Shown here in pieces: positions 5,181 through 7,478 of a stretch of 7,478 bases of DNA. Source of the stretch: Aquificaceae bacterium (GTDB taxonomy: Bacteria > Aquificota > Aquificia > Aquificales > Aquificaceae); NCBI GenBank assembly GCA_015487535.1, contig WFPN01000043.1, positions 1 to 7,478 on the forward strand. Direction: 5' to 3'. The notes under the pieces were generated by a model. The model searched no databases. It worked only from the letters and a program-made list of their open reading frames with translations, and was not told the DNA's origin. Position 1 is the stretch's first letter. Each line of letters opens with the position of its first letter. Position numbers and translations under genes: made by a program.

Positions 5181-6684
5181 CGTTCTTTATCAGGTAGTTC
5201 TGGGCTATGTTGAGGATGTTGTTCACCGTCCAGTACAGGACGAGCCCCGAGGGGAAGTTAGCAAATAGGAAGGTGAAGGCCACAGCGGATATGTACATTA
5301 TCAGGTTCTGTTTCGGGTCGGGGTTTGGTGAGAGTTTCTGCTGAAGTATCATCGTGAGGCCCATCACGATGGGCAGTATGTAGAAGGGATCCTTGTCCGC
5401 CAGGCTGGGTATCCAGAGCATACCGGAGAGCTTCAGGTCCACCGTTATTATGAGAACCTTGTAGAGGGCGAAGAAAACCGGTATCTGAACGAGGATCGGA
5501 AGACACCCGCTCATGGGGTTGAAGCCTATCTCCGAGTATAGCTTCATCATCTCTTCCTGCATCTTTGCGGGATCGTCCTTGTACTTCTTCCTTATCTTCT
5601 CAAGACGCGGCGCCGCTTCCTGGAGCTTCATCATGGAGGTGGTGCTCTTGTAGTTCAGGGGGAAGAAGACGACCCGTAAGAGGAAGGTCAGTATCACTAT
5701 AGAGAGGATCCAGCTTCCCGTGTGCTCGAATACCCAGTACATGAATATGAACAGGGGCTTTACGAAGATCTTTAGCATTCCCCAGTCGAGCAGGTCCTGT
5801 AGCCCTATCTCCCTGAGCCTTGAGTAGTATTTCGCCCCCATGTACAGGGTGAGGGGTTCTCTGTACTCAACGTACGTGAAGGTTATGGGCTTTTCCTTCT
5901 CTTCCCCTTCGGGCCTGTAGCTCACCCCGTCCACAACAACGCTGTTTATGTTCCCCTTGAAACCCTTGAAGAAGTACCTGCTCTCTTCACCCGCGAACTC
6001 TATCCTCCCCTCGTAGGTGTGCTTCCCCCTGACCTCGTCCACATCTAACCTTACCACCTCCCCGTTTATCCTCATCACGGGCCCTTCGTGGGTGTAGAAG
6101 GACCTTTCAAAGGGATGTGTGCCAACTAAGATGTATAAACTACCTTTTAGATCGCTCTCTATAGATACCTTGAAGTAGAAGTCCTTGAACTCAAGTACCT
6201 TTTTGAGCTTTACCCTCCCATCTTTGAGGCTCATCACTATCCTGTTCCCTTCCCTCCTTATCTCGTACCTGCCGAAGTTTATCTCCTGGTCGAGGTCGGG
6301 GTTTCCAGTGTAAACCTCGAGGGGGAATACCTTTAACTTCCTCTCCGCTTCGGTGATCAGATCGAACCCGAAGGTCCTGTCCACGAACTTAACCACCTTT
6401 CCACCTACGGACGAGACCTCAACCTGGAAGTTCCCGAGCTCGAAGGTGTAGATCTCCCCTATGTCCTTCTTCTCCCTAGTGGTCCCGAGCATCAGTGTGG
6501 GGACTGAGGACCTCTTTTCAGGTCTCTTCTCTTCCTCCACCTTGGCCGTCTTCTTCTCCTCGGTGGTCTGAGGGGCCTTGAAGAAGTAAGAGGAGAAGAT
6601 CTCATAGCCCAGCAGGAAGAAGGCTATAAGGGTCATAGCTATGAAGATCCGTTTGGGATCAACGCCCGGCTGTTGAGGACTCAA
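5161..6684 (-). CDS. yidC: Membrane protein insertase YidC
   Basis: YidC inserts and folds inner-membrane proteins, alone or with SecYEG. The 507 residues are full length for a Gram-negative-type YidC. TM1 spans about 12-34. A charged Lys/Glu linker (40-58) leads to the large periplasmic P1 beta domain (about 65-295). The conserved insertase core follows: an amphipathic helix (about 300-318), TM2 with the substrate-contacting arginine R337 (TFLLRVVFFPLNYKS), a cytoplasmic coiled-coil hairpin (about 350-388), TM3 (391-413; GCLPILVQIPVF), TM4 (434-448), TM5 (about 462-476), and TM6 (about 477-500; FPSGLVLYWTVNN). The C-terminus is a short basic KKK, without the long ribosome-binding tail of some relatives. 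The start is TTG, overlapping the yidD stop (TTGA), with GGAGG 12 nt upstream. It is the last gene of the atpE-rpmH-yidD-yidC run. The 3' end overlaps the convergent SDR gene by 20 bp. Confidence 0.95.
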   Translation of the reverse strand: MSPQQPGVDPKRIFIAMTLIAFFLLGYEIFSSYFFKAPQTTEEKKTAKVEEEKRPEKRSSVPTLMLGTTREKKDIGEIYTFELGNFQVEVSSVGGKVVKFVDRTFGFDLITEAERKLKVFPLEVYTGNPDLDQEINFGRYEIRREGNRIVMSLKDGRVKLKKVLEFKDFYFKVSIESDLKGSLYILVGTHPFERSFYTHEGPVMRINGEVVRLDVDEVRGKHTYEGRIEFAGEESRYFFKGFKGNINSVVVDGVSYRPEGEEKEKPITFTYVEYREPLTLYMGAKYYSRLREIGLQDLLDWGMLKIFVKPLFIFMYWVFEHTGSWILSIVILTFLLRVVFFPLNYKSTTSMMKLQEAAPRLEKIRKKYKDDPAKMQEEMMKLYSEIGFNPMSGCLPILVQIPVFFALYKVLIITVDLKLSGMLWIPSLADKDPFYILPIVMGLTMILQQKLSPNPDPKQNLIMYISAVAFTFLFANFPSGLVLYWTVNNILNIAQNYLIKNVILKKK

Positions 6685-6887
6685 GGCAGATCCACACCTC
6701 CTTTAGACCAAGGGTTGCATCTTAGAACTCTCCAAAGGGCCTTTGCGGAACCCTTTATGACTCCGTGCTTTTCCACCGCCATTATAGCGTACTCGGAACA
6801 GGTGGGATGAAACCTACAGCTCGGCGGATAAAGCGGGGATATAAAAACTTGCCAGAACCTGAGGAACTTTATAAGAAACCACCTCAT
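6681..6887 (-). CDS. yidD: Membrane protein insertion efficiency factor YidD
   Basis: YidD is a small, membrane-associated, amphipathic protein that improves YidC-dependent insertion. The 68 residues match the family throughout: an N-terminal amphipathic helix (WFLIKFLRFWQVFI), the signature SPLYPPSCRFHPTCSEYA (17-34) with C24 and C30, and LRCNPWSKGGVD (55-66) with the third conserved Cys, C57. The ATG follows directly after the TAG of rpmH with no gap, and no strong SD is at normal distance (AGAGG is 12 nt away inside rpmH), so it probably relies on coupling. Its TGA overlaps the TTG of yidC. In most bacteria rnpA lies between rpmH and yidD; here there is no room for it. Confidence 0.95.
   Translation of the reverse strand: MRWFLIKFLRFWQVFISPLYPPSCRFHPTCSEYAIMAVEKHGVIKGSAKALWRVLRCNPWSKGGVDLP
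6697..6701 (-). promoter_or_regulatory. Shine-Dalgarno GGAGG before the yidC TTG start, long spacing
   Basis: Minus-strand AAGGAGG lies within the last codons of yidD, 12 nt before the TTG at 6684. The usual gap is 5-9 nt, and no ATG, GTG or TTG in the yidC frame is better placed. The next candidate, an ATG 16 codons on, would cut into TM1. The TTG is therefore the best start, helped by the TTGA overlap with yidD. Confidence 0.6.
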
Positions 6888-7031
6888 CTAAGGCGCGAGC
6901 CTCTTCCTGCCTTTCTTCCTGCGCCTCTTTATTATCCTCCTTCCAGACTTCGTGCTCATCCTGGCGAGGAAGCCGCTCTTTCTCTTCTTCTTCTTTATCG
7001 ATATGTGAGGCTTCAGGCCTTCCGTAGCCAT
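6888..7031 (-). CDS. rpmH: 50S ribosomal protein L34
   Basis: This 47-residue, highly basic protein reads MATEGLKPHI at the start and then KSGFLARMSTKSGRR...KKGRKRLAP, matching the L34 signature (GFxxRMxTxxGRxxLxxRRxKGRxxL). L34 binds 23S rRNA in the large subunit. GGAGG lies 6 nt before the ATG, which fixes the start. The first 12 residues differ from the common MKRTYQPS opening: the TYQPS box is missing and the length before the GF is a few residues greater. I recall this form as typical of Aquifex relatives but could not check. The TAG stop touches the yidD ATG directly. The gene lies 32 nt downstream of atpE, and no promoter is obvious between them. Confidence 0.95.
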   Translation of the reverse strand: MATEGLKPHISIKKKKRKSGFLARMSTKSGRRIIKRRRKKGRKRLAP

Positions 7032-7054
7032 AACCTTCCTCCTGAGTTAAAGGG

Positions 7055-7077
7055 AGGCGGGGATTAGAAGCCCGCCT
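7055..7077 (-). terminator. GC stem-loop across the atpE stop codon, weak terminator or attenuator
   Basis: On the minus strand AGGCGGG and CCCGCCT pair as a perfect 7-bp stem around a 9-nt loop (CTTCTAATC) that includes the TAA of atpE. The sequence after it is CCCTTTAAC, so the U-tract is only three bases and an efficient intrinsic terminator is unlikely. It could lower read-through into rpmH-yidD-yidC or protect the 3' end of atpE message, which is needed in excess for the c-ring. The stem is seen; the role is inferred. Confidence 0.4.
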
Positions 7078-7408
7078 TACCAGTGAATATACCTGTGAAT
7101 ACGAAGACTATGGAGAACAGAAGTGCGTAAAGGGCTAGCGTTTCTATAAATGCGAGGCCTATGAACATTATCGTCTGAAGCCTTCCACCCACGTTGGGGT
7201 TTCTCGCTATGCCCTCTTGGGTTCCCCTGACAGCGTGTCCCATACCTATACCGGTTCCAAGGGCGGCGAGGCCTATCGCTAGTCCCGCAGCAAGTGCGAG
7301 CAGTCCGTAAAACAGCGCCCTATCGGAGGAACCTTGAGCTGCTCCCTCTGCGGCGAATCCCAGGGCGGGTGTCAGAGCTGCTATAAATGCGAGAGCCTTC
7401 CCTTTCAT
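7064..7408 (-). CDS. atpE: F-type ATP synthase subunit c, with N-terminal signal peptide
   Basis: Subunit c forms the membrane rotor ring of F0. The 114 residues exceed the usual 75-90 because of an N-terminal signal peptide: basic MKGK, a hydrophobic core (about 5-16), and a G-F-A|A type cleavage site near residue 19. The mature part has two membrane helices: TM1 about 31-58 with a glycine-rich face (GLAIGLAALGTGIGMG), and TM2 about 78-106. Between them is the polar loop GIARNP (67-71 holds the conserved R-N-P) that contacts gamma and epsilon. The ion-binding carboxylate is E89 in FIETLALY. The position that is Gln in Na+-dependent rings (GVGQG) is M56 here (GIGMG), pointing to proton use. 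AAAGGAGG lies about 6 nt upstream of the ATG. It leads into rpmH-yidD-yidC. Signal-bearing c subunits are known from Aquifex. Confidence 0.95.
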   Translation of the reverse strand: MKGKALAFIAALTPALGFAAEGAAQGSSDRALFYGLLALAAGLAIGLAALGTGIGMGHAVRGTQEGIARNPNVGGRLQTIMFIGLAFIETLALYALLFSIVFVFTGIFTGKAGF

Positions 7409-7421
7409 TGCTTACCTCCTT

Positions 7422-7478
7422 TCACTTTATTATCAGGGATGGAATATCTATCTCGTCTATAACTCTGCATAGATCAGG
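7422..7478 (-). CDS. C-terminal fragment of an unrecognised gene upstream of atpE
   Basis: Reading the minus strand from the window edge, one frame is open for 18 codons (ending DEIDIPSLIIK) to a TGA placed 13 nt before the atpE start; the other two frames close quickly. The composition is not hydrophobic, so it is not the expected C-terminus of subunit a. It is probably the tail of the preceding gene in the same operon, but such a short reading frame could also be non-coding leader carrying the atpE promoter. Confidence 0.4.
   Translation of the reverse strand, partial: PDLCRVIDEIDIPSLIIK

Noticed and set aside
6684..7031. A hidden or frameshifted rnpA between rpmH and yidD
   Set aside because: The two genes touch, and no frame in the region encodes the RNR-type RNase P protein motif.
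6765..7067. Plus-strand open frame of 100 codons opposite yidD and rpmH
   Set aside because: It is a mirror of two strongly recognised genes; the product is low-complexity Pro/Leu/Arg with no family resemblance.

Overview
The window looks like chromosome of a thermophilic member of the Aquificaceae (Aquifex / Hydrogenobacter / Thermocrinis group). This is inferred from gene content, not from a database match. The pointers are: strong use of AGG/AGA and ATA codons; an ATP synthase c subunit with a cleavable signal peptide; an Aquifex-style L34 N-terminus; an rpmH-yidD-yidC cluster with no rnpA, matching the known lack of a classical RNase P in Aquifex; very tight gene packing; and strong GGAGG Shine-Dalgarno (SD) sites at several genes. 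Genus and species cannot be fixed from this sequence.

Layout. Positions 1-967 (minus) hold two uncharacterised membrane genes, overlapping by one base: a single-anchor protein with an extracytoplasmic beta-rich domain, then a multi-pass protein that runs off the left edge. Positions 968-1116 are the only sizeable intergenic gap. It is very AT-rich, must carry divergent promoters, and contains a TTGATA-N7-TATCAA dyad in front of the minus-strand gene. Positions 1117-2436 (plus) hold a SpoU-family 23S rRNA 2'-O-methyltransferase (RlmB-like) and a DnaQ-type DEDDh 3'-5' exonuclease. Positions 2433-3578 (minus; possible longer start at 3614) encode a protein with an unknown helical N-terminus and a C-terminal PilZ (c-di-GMP) domain. 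Positions 3592-5180 (plus) hold a DUF71/COG2102 PP-loop ATPase and, translationally coupled to it, an NDUFA9-like atypical SDR. Positions 5161-7478 (minus) hold, in transcription order, a C-terminal scrap of an unknown gene, atpE, rpmH, yidD and yidC.

How the genes relate. The right-hand cluster is coherent: subunit c is a classical substrate of the YidC insertase, and YidD assists insertion. The other units are short one- or two-gene operons with housekeeping or regulatory roles. Both convergent junctions (2433-2436 and 5161-5180) overlap inside coding sequence with no intrinsic terminator. The divergent starts near 3578/3592 leave almost no room for promoters.

Nothing here is a clear new multi-gene system. 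The least explained items are the membrane pair at the left edge, the PilZ protein's N-terminal domain, the bacterial DUF71 enzyme paired with an SDR, and the missing rnpA. No tRNA, rRNA, CRISPR array, insertion sequence or attachment site was seen.
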